Positions 41,490 through 55,414 are shown, counted from the stretch's first letter. The stretch: DNA of 64,000 bases from Prochilodus magdalenae (GCA_024036415.1 JAMWET010003506.1:159501-223500), one strand, 5' to 3'. Numbers and translations are program-made. The notes: a model not told the origin generated them from the letters alone.

Positions 41490-43329
41490 TTAGTTCTAAT
41501 ATGAAGATAATGCATCAAAGATTACTGCTCCAACAGCAATGCACAAGTGATGGAATGCAGGAGTGAAAAATTCATAAATGACTCTTTATGAATCGCAAGA
41601 GTGACTGCAATTACCTGGGAGATGAAATATCTCAGGAATTCATCATTCTAATCTGATGTACTAGCACCTCTACAGTTAGAACGCCATCAGTTCCATCAGT
41701 TCTTCCGTGTTAGCAATTTGGCGCACTATTTGATAGCATGGTTAGACGCTGTGCCTCGCTACATGTGGAGCAAAGAAACTTCGATAATAATTCTTGTTTT
41801 CATGCAGACACGGCGTGTTAGCTAAGTTTTAAATCCAATTAAAGCATGGTACCATGAAGGCGAGCCTGCATGTGCCTGTGCATGCCTGTGTACAAATGAG
41901 GGAACACATCAGCGAAGGCCATAACTCATACCGGATCTGTGCCCATGTGCAGGACACAGGAGCCACATTTGCATTCCTGCCTTCGATACAAACATAATTA
42001 AGGAAGTTACAAATGAAATGGCCAGGGTTTGAAGCAAACTCTCCAGAAAGCACGTTCATCATCCATGACCACTTTATGCGGACATAAATTACACCAAGCG
42101 GTTAAAGCTTCCATTACCACATTGCTAACATGCTGTATTAGTTTACAGCAATGTTCCTTTGAGCCTGCTACATTTCACAGCTCCACGGCCACTTAGAGCA
42201 CTTATTAAGCACTATTAGACAAGTTTGAAAGGCAATTGACCTCATGCAGAGACACACACACATATGCACGCACGTGCACATGCACCCACATGCTCTCAGA
42301 GGTTTATTAACTCCAAAAGGGTGTGATGAAAATACAGCCCTGGCTTGGGAAGAGAGGTGGGCGAAAAAAAAAAAAAAATCTTTGAAGAAGATCAAAGTTT
42401 CCCCTCTCACAATAGCAGGCGAATAGGTAGCCTTCCACATAAAGGGACAGAGGGAGAGAAATCAATGGCCAGCGGGGGAAAAAAAGAGAGATAAAACAGA
42501 AAAGGAAAAAAAAATCTTTATCCGGCTCAATGGCAGAAGAAATGTCAGGGAACAAAATGTGTAGTTCCGATTAGCCTTGGTCTACGTCAAACGGACGTAC
42601 AGGTACGTGTGTGTAGAATGAAAGAACAGACGTGAATCTGAGTGAGCAGAGCATACATGTGGACAGGAATATGGCTGAGTACTGTCAGCACCTGTACAAT
42701 ACAACATGTATCATGGTTCAAGTATACGTCACACCAGGTCTGGGGTCTGCAACATGCAGCAAACTGTGGGGCCACATTTTTCTACCGCCCCCTTGCGGCT
42801 TCGTGGCACGATTTGGGTTGTAGGCAGTAGAAATAAGGCTTTGCAGTAGAAATAAAGCTTGCCTATGCATTTTAACACAGTTTAACAACAAAAGATAAAG
42901 TTCTTAGTCAACCTTTCATTACATAGACATGCAGACTGACGGCCACAACTTCGACAGTCATCTCACCTAGATAACTTAGTGACTAAACATCTAGAGAATT
43001 AAATTAATTATCTTTTTATATAGATCAACCACCATGACGTCTAACGTTGAGAGACGTTTTACATGGGTTTGGTAGAAAAGTATCCTCTAGGAGATGAAAG
43101 AAAAGCAGCTATAGCTCAGCTAATCAATGAAGCAGAACAAAGTCTCCATTTACTGTACTACATTCTTTGGTCAGTACCATGTGATCTGTACATACCACGG
43201 CATATTTACAGGCAAGTTGCTAAAATATTATGCCAATGAAATTAATATAAAATGCTGTGACTTCCAAAGTGGTGTAAAACTACTACTAATAAATTAAGAG
43301 CTCAATAATTAAGGAAAAAATTATTATAA

Positions 43330-43520
43330 CCCAAAATAAGTACGAGGAGTAACTGCTTTAGCCTTTGCCTTTAGTGCAGCTTCCAGTCTTTTTGGGTTTT
43401 CAAAAGAAACCTTCAGAAACTGATCCTCCAAAGTTTAGTCCTACAAGTTAGCTGCATTTTCTGCTTCTCACGATCCGAAGAACACATTCAGCGAACCTTC
43501 TCAGAAATATTCGGAACAAT
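43330..43520. repeat. old transposon-like repeat, copy B
   Basis: It shares a run of about 60 bp with the repeat near 2.2 kb (CAAAGTT(C/T)AGTC ... TTTCTGCTTC(C/T)CAC). No frame or inverted ends were recognised. Confidence 0.35.
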
Positions 43521-44168
43521 TAACAACTTGCATTTAAAGGCTTAGCCAAATACACTTGTAAAATTCAGCAAATGTCACCTTACAGTCTGCTGGGGGTCCG
43601 TTGTGTGATAAATAAACCCACTTTTACTATACGACTCTGGCTCTGCAATTTAGAAATAAACCAAGTGACTCAAGTTCAGTCACAAAACACTGAAAGCAGA
43701 GATGGCCAAGAAACCGCCAATGCACACAAGGTCTGAGCAACTGAGAAAGAACTTCTTAGATAAGGCAAGGTGTTTCAACAGCGAAGAGACCTTGGGTTTC
43801 TGAACAGCACTGATGTGAGGGATGCATTTGTTTCGCCCATCAGCTCAAATATCAACAATCGTGCACTGCACCTAATGGCCGTGTGGACTGGTAATGGTCT
43901 CTGACTTTGCATATACTGTAGACTGCAGAGAGACAAAGCGGTGAACTTTGGGTACGAAGGATGCACCTGCATGTGCACACACGCTGAGTGCGTGTCTCCT
44001 CTTAGTATTCAGCGGATCATACATCAGAGTTATTAAACTGCCTACAATTAGTGCGCTTCAGCTTTGCATATAAACCACTCGTGCCTCAAGTCATATGCAA
44101 TATTGACAAACTGTTGCATCTGATCTCCTTAAAGAGACGCTTTGTAATAATGTAAAAGAGCGTATGCA

Positions 44169-44191
44169 TGTGTGTGTGTGTGTGTGTGTGT
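44169..44191. repeat. (TG)n microsatellite
   Basis: Perfect short run. Confidence 0.95.
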
Positions 44192-47100
44192 AAAAAAGCA
44201 TCCTGCTAGGGGATATTCTTATATGTGCTGTCACAGCAATCACCGCCGACACTTCATAGTGTCGGCACTTTACAAAGTTAAACAATAAAGCCAATGGAAG
44301 TATGAGGGAGGCCTAGTCAAAACTCTCGCTGTCACAAATATTACTCATGAAAGCTTGTATGATGATGTAAGTCTGTAAATAAAACAGCCATCATAAGTTA
44401 TCTAAATCTTTCACGAGACGTACTGTTAGATATGTTTTCAAACACTTTCCTCCCCTCGCTCTTTCAAACTCTCTCTTGCCCCCTCTCTAACATGAAAGTG
44501 AGAAAGGCTGGGTCTAATCCTAGCTGTGAGGTCAGGACTGCCTGTGAAAAGATTGAGGTTTTTTCTCCCTTTAAGTGTCACTGCTAATATCCCCCGACTT
44601 TGATGTTGTCTTAATGGTAATCCTGTTTGGAGCTGTAGCCTCGCACAACCCTCTCTCACATCTCAGCACAACATAAAGCTTGCTGTGTGTTTGAATCTGT
44701 GTGTGTGAGAGAGAAAGACGCTGCAGTGTTTTAGTTTAGTGTGTGGGTGTTGGTGATTGCATGCTGTGTGTGTTTCCCGTGGGTGTGAACCTATGTGCTG
44801 GCTGCAGGGTGAAACAGGTGATAGTCTGATAGTCTGCCCACCTTGTGAAGAAGGGCAGTGTCACATGAAGACCTGAAGTCGACACAGCTACGTGTCTATA
44901 TCTGTCTATTTCTCTCTCTTCTCCTTTAGTGGCTTACTTTTAAGCAAGCAAACGAGCAAGCTAATTCAACATAGTCAGTTATGCTAATTCAGACTCATAA
45001 AGGGGGGCAGTCAGAAGGTGCTGCACCACTAGTTTACGAGAGCCATTCCGCTTCTGTCAGGTCTCCATAGAATGAGTTCCAGCACGGATGTGATGCTGTT
45101 TAAAAGTGTAAACTCTGATGTGTGTGGTAAAGCAACAGAAGTGCATCCCTAAGTTGATCCCAGACAGGAAAGCCCACCTTTCAGCCTGTAAATGTGGTTT
45201 AATTATTAATAATGGCATGAGTGGCCATACAGAAACTGAACAGTCTGAAGTTCCTAATCAATCCATCGGACATAACTCGCTCCAACAGCATTGGTCCATA
45301 ATTTATTCACAAATAAGCCATGAAGGAGGTGCAGGCAGCCTTCACCGAACAGCCCTCCCCAGTATCTGGAGGGAGTTCTCTAACAGAACATTTCTGCTGA
45401 CAGTTCATCTGCACCATTTCAGGCTGCTTTAGAAACACTTACAAACATCTGCTTACAGAGTTACAGCACTGATACAGGAGGAGCGCTAGGGAATTACCTA
45501 CCTAAAAGGAATGGAGAGAGTGTGTGTGTGTGTGTGTGGCTTTCTGCAGGAAAAGGTCATTCCAATTCTATAAAATAAAAGATTGTTTAAAATGGAAGAT
45601 AGATAAATAAAATAGCAGCATAAAGCCATATGGGGGAGCATAGACTGAGTTACAGCGTACGCTGGTACAGGTAAGGTGATGCAGAGAGTCAGAGAAGGAG
45701 AGCATTCTGGGGGCATGTTAGAGTAGGTGTTCCAAACCCTCAAAATGCCCACCTGAAAATAACTACAAAGCATAGCGGCCCACCAGAAAACTCAAATCAA
45801 CTTTTATAAATACAATTTCTCCAAGAAATCTGCTTAATAAAACATTATGATCTGTCCAAACTCAAACAAGTGAGCTGTGAAGGCACCCCAATAAACCAAG
45901 AAACTCAGGGGCTAGCCAGCAGAGATGTTGTCTCATACCCAAGATATTTAATCATGCTGACAGTGTGCCGGTTTTATTTGTCCATGTGTACATTAATATA
46001 CATAAGATATATTTATATTAATATATTGCTTCTAATACATACTAACATGGTGACATGACATTTCCAGCCCACTGCAAACCACTGCCTCCACCTGAGTACA
46101 GGCCCACGTATCACTAGATGATGCTTCATGGCCCAGTAGTGGCCCGTAGCCCACAGGTTGAGAAATCCTGTTGTAGAGTACAATGTGACAGAGTGACAAT
46201 GTGTAGAAGTGACACTTCTACTGCATGACGTTGTGGGATAGTAATGTGATGTGATAAACAAGCTGGATTTGTACCAGAGCAGCTTCATTAACATCATTTT
46301 CTGAAGGAGATGGCTGGCCCTTTTTCGCTGGACTCATGTGTGTGTGAATCTTTCCCAAATGACCAAAGAGAGCTTGGACGACGAGTGCATAGGACAGCCA
46401 CACTTGATAAGAATAACAGTACGGCATGTGTTTTTGACATTCCCATGAAATCAAGTCAAACAGGACTACTATTACTGAAGGAGCTCCAGGTATATTGGTT
46501 TATTAAAGGCAGTGGGTTACACTGTAATTATTACTATGAAGATGTCACCAGGATAAATCATGACACTAACATTATTCTGTGCAAGCTGCAAATATTGTCT
46601 GTGCAAATTTAAAAAAAGGAAAAGTCTTTTCATTACACAAAGAAAGTTGGGAATGTGTTTGGGCACCCAAACTACAAAGGAGCTTCATTTTATCCTTTTC
46701 ACTTTATTCATTTCATTCTTCAGTGAGAGGTGAATCCCTTACTATAAACTGACTAGCTGACTTGAAACTGTAAAACAAAAGTCCTGCTCCACACATTCTA
46801 AAGACACCCACACATTTGCAGAAGCTCAACAAGCTGTGATCTGCTGCGCATATGGCATGCATGCACGTCTCTTCATCTCCTGCTCTCTCTTCCTGCTCTC
46901 TCATCATCTAGGGCTGAACCGCTCAGTTAAATCACTGACCATGTCACGCTGCTCGCACTACCCGAGATGTTAAAAAATATTGGAAGGCCTCCAAACGCTC
47001 GGGAGCTAGACTGGAAAGATTAAAGAAGGACTCTTCTGCCCCATGACACTACAAGGTCATCATGTACACCCTTGTTTTCCCTGTTTTAGTCAGATCGCAT

Positions 47101-48015
47101 TTACATCATGACTGAGAACATACACACACACACACACAGTTTTCCATAGCAGTTTTAAAACGCTGGCAGACTGAATCAGCTCCTACTTCACAAACACAAC
47201 AACCTGAAACTAAATATTTAAGAAATCATTTACCATGGAAATCATCTACCACCTTCCAGTTGTTGAGATGTGACATTTCCCCTCATATCTGCTCATCCCT
47301 GCTAAAAGCACCTCAAATAGGGCTTACCATTAGACTGCATATCCTCTACTATGCTTTCAGACACCACTAGAGAATAATGCACTGTTTTGTGAATAGGATC
47401 ATTGTTGTCAGTACACCCTGTATATAAAGGCTCTCTGGAAAGAGAAGGCTAGAGCAGGAAAGCAGGGCACTGGCCTGTCAGCAGCAGCCTTTCTCATTAG
47501 TGGAGTTTATAAATAGTGACCAGTCATCAAGGAAAAGTTTACGACACATACTGCTCACCTCTAGAGCCACATATGCTGACCGTTTCACCCTAGCACATCC
47601 GCATACACTAGAACTCACATATTCCTTACCCTCGAAACCTGAGGAGCTCTGCTTATATCACCCCAGCTCTGACACTGACACTCACACACTCCCACACACT
47701 CAGCCCTGAACACTCACCACCTGCCAAGCTCTGCTCAAAGCAAACACGCCTCTCACCCACTCACTCACTCACAAACTGACAAGATGTGCATCCCTCCTCG
47801 TCGCAGTACCAGACACTCACCACACGCACCTCATGTAGCCTTCATCCGGCTACAATTCAGCTCATATCTGAAGTTTATAGATCTTATACACCGAGCTCAG
47901 GTCGGGGAACTAAGAGCATGTCAGAGCAACTACTGGATTCTATATCTTCCTCCAGATGATGAGCAGCAAAATCTATTTTTCTGTATTACTACCTAGTAGT
48001 TTTGCCCTGGATGGA

Positions 48016-48745
48016 CCCCCGGCCGTCCCTCTTAATCATGGCCCTGGTTCAACGAAACCACAAAATAGAACCGGAGCCCCATTTCATTATTCCTAGCTCA
48101 GGTATTCAGGCAGGTAATTTTTTCAAAGAAAACGCTCCGGACCCCTACACGGACACCCAGCCAAGGGCATCTGGGGGGCGCCGGTAGACAGGGTCTGGGA
48201 CAGGCGGTAACTCGACTCGCGACAGACCACCAGCACATTCCCGAGATCCAACTGCGAGCTTTGTAACTGCAGCAACTTTAATATACGCTATTGGAGCTGG
48301 AATTACCGCGGCTGCTGGCACCAGACTTGCCCTCCAATGGGTCCTCACCCATGGGTTTAGGATACGCTCATTCCGATTACAGGGCCTCGAAAGAGACCTG
48401 TATCGTTATTTTTCGTCACTACCTCACCGTGTCGGTAATGGGTAATTTGTGCGCCTGCTGCTTTCCTTGGATGTGGTAGCCATTTCTCAGGCTCCCTCTC
48501 CGGAATCGAACCCTGATTCCCCGTCACCCGTGGTCACCATGGTAGTCCTCTATAGTACCATCGAAAGTTGATAGGGCAGACATTTGAAGGAGACGTCGCC
48601 GCCGCGGAGGGCGCGCGATCGGCCCGAGGTTATCTAGAGTCACCAAAGATGGGTTTTGAGTCTGATAAATGCACGCATCCCCACCCCCGGAGGGGCGAGT
48701 CAGCGCTCGTTAGCATGTATTAGCTCTAGAGCTACCACAGTTATC
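48016..48745 (-). pseudogene. partial, divergent 18S rRNA gene fragment
   Basis: Read on the minus strand, the segment starts GATAACTGTGGTAG and follows small-subunit rRNA through TCTAGAGCTAATACATGC, GGTGACTCTAGATAACCTCGG, TATCAACTTTCGATGGTA, the GTGCCAGCAGCCGCGGTAA core and CATGATTAAGAGGGACGGCC. That is roughly bases 160-950 of a vertebrate 18S. It has substitutions in usually invariant places (AGTTACAAAGCTCGCAGTTGG where AGTTAAAAAGCTCGTAGTTGG is expected). It also lacks about 25 nt after TTTGAAAAAATTA and part of the V2 expansion. Both ends are abrupt: a (TATC)n array on one side and unrelated sequence on the other. It cannot make a working rRNA. It is either an old fragment or a copy of a divergent rDNA class. 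Confidence 0.93.
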
Positions 48746-48763
48746 TATCTATCTATCTATCTA

Positions 48764-48814
<51 letters not shown>
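48742..48814. repeat. (TATC)n(TA)n compound microsatellite
   Basis: Six TATC units pass into about 24 TA units. The first TATC is shared with the edge of the 18S fragment. Confidence 0.97.
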
Positions 48815-48817
<3 letters not shown>

Positions 48818-51050
48818 GATTCCATAGCACAAAAAAAGGAAAAATAAATGTATAAATGAATTAATTAATTAATAATTAAATAAAATGTGTAATTATTTTA
48901 ACAGATATGGGGGGGGGGTCCTTTTTGGCACACCAAAACAGTTTATTTCTTTCTATAAGACCATTATTAACCTATCCAGATTAAATTTATCCCAAATTAA
49001 ATTAGCTCTACTCTGACTGAACACTCTGCATTGTGCTCTGAGGAGCGTGGACCACTTAAAGTCATTGCAGTCGCTCTTTGAGGAACATTGTTGCATGTTT
49101 TTGCTGACACTGAGCTGAAACTATCCATGCTCATAAAGGACAGGGCCTTTCCCGGACACTTCTCTCTTTGTTCAGTTTCAGAATAAGTGCACGAAGTTGA
49201 TATGATAAAACATCACGCACCTTGTTATTAAATACAAGTCAACGTTGAATGGCCAATCACACATTTCTTTGATTTCCATGTCACCCACCTCCTTTACTTT
49301 GTGGTTTAATCAACAGCAAGTAAGATGGCATAGCGCTGGTCTAAAGCACAGAACACTTATAAACTGTAGGCAGTTCTATATGCACCCCGGATATACTGCG
49401 CACGCCTCTGTCAGGAAAGAGAGCTGATCTGTTCGCTAATGGGTTGAGGCACGAGCTGGACAGCTAGTGGAACTGCGATTGACACACACATTAGTTTTAA
49501 AAGTACTCCAAATGAGACCGAGATGAGATACGAAAATGTGAAAATGAACGTTTTACAGGAGAGACAGAAAAAAGAAAAAAGTGCCGTGGTCTAATTTTAC
49601 TGTGAGGTCAACCTCTCAAGCGAAACGAGGGCTGTTAAGACCACCTCTCTTTCAAGCCTTTACTATCCTATTCTTTTAGTGAGGTTACAGTGGTGAAAGA
49701 CAGAATGGACGAGAGCAAGGTGGTGTGACGAGAACAGAGAGAAGAAGAAAGGAGACAGCGGAACAAGCAAAAGTGCAAGCAAGAGAGGAAGAGAAGAGAA
49801 AGGATATAGAAAGCTCTACGGGCATCCACGCTGCATTTCAACAGGAAAACACCATCAGCACATCACTCACACACACACACGCACGCACTCAGAGAGGCCA
49901 TGCAGTGTACCCTCGGCCAGTAAGATAATGACCTCCCCAGACAGCCTGCAGTCCAGTTCAGGTCAGAAAGGAGGGGAGGGGAAAGGAGCCGGGTTGAAGC
50001 GGAGCAGAGGCTGGATGTATTCAGCATCAGAAGATGATCTCTACACCAAACTGCACTGTTCAGTCCCACGGCCAGAGTTCGAAATGAACTTGTTTGAATG
50101 AAATTGTTTAAAAAAAAGAAAATATACTGGATGATTTTAATGATGAAATAAAGTTAGTGACGCATCAAACGAACAGAACCGCACTTATTGTGAATGGTAG
50201 AATTTTTTTTTTTGGACCAATATAATATTCGTGGCAAACAAGCAAACTCGCCCATTCTACATTTGACCCAGTTTGTACTTTCTACACCTCCTTTAGCTGA
50301 TAATACTTTCTGCACCTAACAACTGATTTCATGAAATTACATAAACAAATAACTCAATTCTGAGTAACTCAACATGCTTGAGAATTTAAGTTATAACTGC
50401 ATATTTCTATTGGTGAGCCCATTCAGTGACTGGCAGATTAGTGGCCGTTTTCCCATATAAATGCCGTATGCTAACAATAATACTGTGCCCCTTGCTTCGC
50501 AGAGTCACAAGTCTGAGAGAATAAGTGAGCTTCAGTACCCTGTACAGTTGCATGCAAAATCTTGGATGGTTCAGGCCCAATTTACAAATCCAACTGTGTG
50601 AAGGTTATGGTACATTTTAAATCTTATGTTTTGAAATGTAAAGGAATAGATTTAAATAAACAAGAAATTGTAACTAAATTTGTAAAAAAAAAAAAAAGCC
50701 CATATTTATGTTTGTGTTCATTAATTTTCACCTCGAAGATCAATACAACTCAGAGGTTTACAACTTTTGCTTGGACCCTAATAAGCTGGTATGTCGCCCT
50801 TTTTGCAGCAGGAACAGCAGGAAATGGGCTTTACCGCAGCCTGAAGGCTTATCCGTGCAACATAGTAATCCACTGGTTTAGTTAAGCAAAATTAAGTTAG
50901 TTAACTTACTACAACATGTACATATTATTTAATATTATTTAGCAAGATCTTTAAAATTAACTAGTGTCTAGTTCTCTGGCAGCTCCTTTCTCAACACACA
51001 ATCATCATCACCGATATCAGATTATAATTATAGACTAATCAGACATTACC

Positions 51051-51205
51051 TAACTAAGGGAGTTTTTCCTTGCCACTGTCGCCCTCGGCTTGCTCATTGG
51101 GGCCTCGAACACCAGATTCTTTGTGAAGATTCTTTGTAAAGCTGCTTTGTGACAACATCTGTTGTAAAAACCGCTATAAAAATAAATAAATATTGATTGA
51201 TTATA
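51051..51205 (+). mobile_element. 3' end of a LINE/SINE-type retroelement
   Basis: The sequence runs TTTTTCCTTGCCACTGTCGCC, then GTAAAGCTGCTTTGTGACAA and AAACCGCTATAAAAATAAATA, and ends in ATTGATTGATT. From memory, this motif series closes many teleost retroelements of the L2/SINE kind. No reverse transcriptase coding remains, so it is a 5'-truncated copy. Confidence 0.6.
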
Positions 51206-51782
51206 ACGCCCTACTGTTGTGCTTAGACTGAATTCTAAGACTAATTCTGAATGGAGAAAATAGGCCTATATATATCACTAAGTGCACTAAGTGTAGTTTT
51301 TTTAAATGGTCTAATCAAATTCGCAAAATGTGACATTTCAGGATGCACTGAATTCCAATCAATTAAGAGGTGGCTGAATTACACCTTTAATGTAAGCCAG
51401 AAAGTATAGTTATTCTACTTCTTCATATTATCAGTACCAGTAGCAGGACATTACTCAAAGACAAACTAAAACAGAAGAAAGAAAGAGATGGACACCAGTT
51501 GTATTGCCAAAAGTCTTCAAACTTGAGGAAAGAAGAAACCAAAAATGTTGGAGCAGGACAGAAGTCAGAACAGAGAGAATGAAGAGACAAGCTGGCAGGC
51601 AGGCAGACAGACAGACAGCTGTGGATGGATAGAGGGTGGAAATGCAGAGTGAAACTCCATTATTGAACAGACACCTGCCCGAAGCCTGAAGCGTGGCCCG
51701 CTGACTCGTAGTGAATAATTAAAATACACACACTCGCTGTCTTACACACTGACCTGTGTTCTGATCAGACAGTGTGAGTGTG

Positions 51783-51788
<6 letters not shown>

Positions 51789-51828
<40 letters not shown>
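51789..51828. repeat. (TG)20 microsatellite
   Basis: Perfect run, 140 bp inside the U12-type intron from its donor. Confidence 0.97.
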
Positions 51829-51833
<5 letters not shown>

Positions 51834-51966
51834 GTTCTGAAAAGACTGTGTAAGTATACTTTGTTAATGCAGGGAACAATTTTTGGAACAAGTTTCTAGA
51901 ACAAGTGCAGAAGACTTGTTCCATACGAAGTTAGAGCAGAGAGTGTGGGCATGGGGTAAAGGATAT

Positions 51967-52091
51967 AGCCATCTTGCTGTGGAACAGGTCCTGCTGGTCG
52001 TTGAGGGAGTTGAAGGTGTCCAGGTCTTTCTCCAGCTGCAGCAGCTGCTTCTCCATCTGCCTCAGACTCTTCTCCAGGTTCTCCGCTGACA
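51967..52091 (-). CDS. diaph3: diaph3-like exon: end of FH2 / coiled coil
   Basis: This 125-nt exon encodes 41 full codons plus the last two bases of a split valine codon. It begins SAENLEKSLRQMEKQLLQLE and ends at HSKMA. It is the heptad-rich C-terminal segment of FH2, which packs on the post region and continues as a coiled coil in DIAPH proteins. The acceptor is a normal ...tgtgtgtag, and the split codon G|TG gives the V of the family motif V-S-A-E-N-L. The 3' end is not a GT donor. The coding sequence stops at GCT and is followed by ATATCCTTT, the U12-type AT-AC donor consensus. The open frame runs on for 11 more codons before a stop, but those codons do not resemble a formin. Confidence 0.85.
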
Positions 52092-52339
52092 CTACACACA
52101 CAGACAGATATGTTCTCATTAGAGAGCGGCGACATGGACCAACACATTTAGCCAAGTTTCCAGTAAACATGAAAACTAAACATCCCCAATGAATTCCATG
52201 CTTTCCATACTACGCACAAACAGCCCACGTACATCCTGCACCTCCTGCATTACTTGACTGGACTGGCCGACTGATGCAGTTTTATGGTAGGCCTAGAAGC
52301 ATCATCATTTACATTGGACAGCCAGTGGCTGCCCATTGG

Positions 52340-53130
52340 TACTGAATGACTGCGACCAGTGGCGTCTGGCTAGAACCGTGTATGTAAACAGACAAAGCGA
52401 CTCTGGCAGAAATCACATCCACATTCAATGGAAGAGGGGCCCCCACACCGGATGTCAGTACAGCGTTCTTTAGGATATGGGAGCAGAAGACCCGCCAGAG
52501 TGTCTCTTAACACCACGACACCAAACACAGCGCCTCACCTGGACTCAAGAGGTTGATAACTCAACCCTAGAGGATTGGCACCATGTGGTGTGGTCTGATG
52601 AGTCACGGTATCGATTGCTTCAGGCTGATGATAGACTTTGTGTGTCTTAGCTATCAACAAGGCACTGTGCAGGCTGGTGGTTACATACGGGTGTGTGGTG
52701 TGTTGTCATGGCATGCGCGGGGTCCACTGGTTTGCCTAAACACGTCATTAACCGGTCCCCTCTAAGTTTCACTGACAATTTCCAGCCCTTTATAGACCAT
52801 GTATCCCCACAACGATGGGATATTCCTGCAGGACAATGCACTGTGCCTTCAGGTCCAAGATGTCCAGTACTGGTTTGAGGATAATTCCGAAGAGTTCAGA
52901 CAAATGGTGTGACCTGTTCGCCTGACATGAGCTCAATCACAGCTTGTTCGAACTCCAATAATTTATGTCGCCCTCCCCTAACCATGCTGGCCAGTGTTTA
53001 GCCTCACTCACAAGCTAACACCTCACAACTGATACATTACTAAGCCGTCCCCTGAGGTATTGCCACCTCATAATTAATTTACATACTGCTATCCCACAAA
53101 TGGTGGTATGTCAGTGTATATATTTATTCC
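52340..53130 (+). mobile_element. decayed Tc1-like transposase, second family
   Basis: Broken frames read W-H-H-V-V-W-S-D-E-S-R-Y-R-L-L-Q-A-D-D, then QQGTVQAGGYIRVCGVLSWH, then G-P-L-V-C-L-N-T-S-L-T. These match the middle of Tc1-like transposases (W-S-D-E-S-R, G-G-x-V-W-G). Frameshifts and stops interrupt it, and the third catalytic Asp region is degraded (L-Q-D-N-A replaced). It begins only about 250 bp upstream of the formin exon at 52091, within the intron. Confidence 0.75.
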
Positions 53131-55414
53131 ACAAAATATTAAAAACAAAACTGAACAATATGTAGATAAACCTGACAACATTGCTTTCTAACACTAGGCC
53201 AGCAGGTCCCATTTGGTGGAATGGGAAATTTGAATAAGCTGCCGACCTTCAGCTTCATGGAATTTCTCAAATCATTTCATACATGTGTTTCATGAGTCTC
53301 ATGCTGGAATGGCCACTTACCATGAGACACTGCTGGAATTTGAACAATGGCACGGTTACGCTTGGGTACGTGCTGGTCGTTTGTTTTGTGCACAAGGTCT
53401 AAGATCACGGTGCTGTGTGATGGAGCTGGCCAACTGCTTCTTAGGCAGTGCAGGAGTAAACAGAACGGTTGCTAGAGGTGGGCAATATGGCAGCAACACA
53501 AGGATGCACAGAATGTCACCTTATTTAATTGTTTAGGCATCAGATTACTTGCAACAATAAACAAGAACCAGGAGCTCTATATTTAACACATTACTATTAA
53601 ACACTGTGAGGCACTGATTCAATATTTGGCATAGCTGAGTTGCCCTAAATCCTGCCCCTTAATCCAGCTAAATGGGACTAATTGTGCTCCATTTCTTATT
53701 AACATGCAGTTGGTCAGTGTTCCGGAAAAGCCCTACCTGTGACAATTGATTGGCGTCCATGCTAGGCTCGGGTTAACCCCAAACAATAAGCCATTACCGT
53801 GTATCCTTAAGTACACTACTTCAGATGCGACTAGACCACATAAGTTGGTCAAGGATCTGCTGCGTTTTGCCTTGTATTTGAAACATCAATTACTCAGCCA
53901 CTCAGCTAAACAGGATAATGTTAATGCAGAGTGGACAGTTAATAAATCTGCGCTTATTTGAGGCATATTGGTTAAGACAGCCTGCACAGGTGTAAATAAA
54001 TTGAAGTTGCCTTGGAAAACATGTACAGTGTAAACTCCCTCACATACTGTCAGTCTCACAGCAAGAGCTATATCCCCAAAATGATAACTATGTTACAAGG
54101 TATTGAAAGACAGCAACAATGTTTATGCATGTGGTTAGAGTTCAGAATCAGAACCATTATTCTATTACAGTTTACAGTGTGTGTGGTGAGCCTACGACCA
54201 ATTTTAAATCTGCAAAGAAAGGTGAAGTAAGGACAGCGTGACGCCTCACTACACGGCCTAGTGAATCTTGCCCACACTGAGAGCCTCAAATTAAACAGAT
54301 TAAAAAAAGAAAATGAAATAAAAAAGCCCTAAGCTGCTTAGCTCTTTAGGTAGTTTAACATGCACACAATGCAGTTTGAGAAATAATTCATTACATCCAG
54401 CTAAGCAGCGGATAAGCAAGCAAAACTCTATCCCACCAGGCTTCCTCATCATGGAGTATCAGGGTACGTTCCTGCATCCGTAACTGGATTGCAAAAGCAG
54501 TCAGGTTGTGTTCTCCACCCAGCAACTTCAGCTTCTTAATCAAAGCTGAACTGCCTATTAAAATCATATAATTACCTCATCATGGGACTACCGAGCAAAT
54601 AACAGCATTTACACCTGCCATTTAAGACAGCGAGAGAGAGAAAGAAAAGAAAACGACAAAAATAAAAGACATACTGTGCTAGGCTGGTGCTGTTAGCCCA
54701 TGGGGAGAGGTGGGAAAAAAACCGGCAAAAAACAAAACAGCACTACACCTCACTACCAGTCACTCCTATTTGCAAACAAACACACACTCTGGCAGAGGTG
54801 CACATTTGCGGATATGCTGACGCTTACTCTGGATCACTGATTGCTGGGAATAAACACCAGAGTGAAGATAGCATCTGCATGTGTCTGCATTACACATTTC
54901 CAGCTCGTAGGAGCCACACGTGTGCCACAGCTGCTCTAATAAAGTACAGCACAACAGGAGCACCTCTTCATCATCTCACACTTACTACAACACACGCACA
55001 CAATGGCAGGTTCTGGGCGAAAAAGGAGTGGGGGGGAGTACAGTATTGAAGTACAGTACTAAAAGTTAAAGATTACCTTTCGTTTATTTAATTTCCAGTC
55101 AAAATACTTATAAGTGAGTATTCCTTTTTTCAGGAGACAGACCTTAGATCACATAGGCAAGGAGAAAGTCAAAAGAAAAGATGACAACGTCCTTTAAGAT
55201 GTTGGAAATTTTCTATATCGTGAACAGCATTCTAAAAATGAGCATTGGAGGTGTGGAAAAATATCCCTACAGATTTCATTGAGAAAGTGAAAGCAAGTCC
55301 ATTTTGAGAAAAAATTTAAGCTATAAAAAAATGGGGGCACACAGTTTTAACACAAAAGTAAATACGCTCATTATCAAAGGAACAGCTGCACAAATAGATT
55401 AGAATCAGATAGAA

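Noticed and set aside
48002..48479. Several short ORFs between 48.0 and 48.5 kb
   Set aside because: They lie within the 18S rRNA fragment and are not coding.
51931..52170. Extension of the formin exon to the in-frame stop (SKMAISFTPCPHSLL)
   Set aside because: This would truncate the protein before the conserved AREQY-KL segment. The U12 donor ATATCCTTT explains the exon end better.
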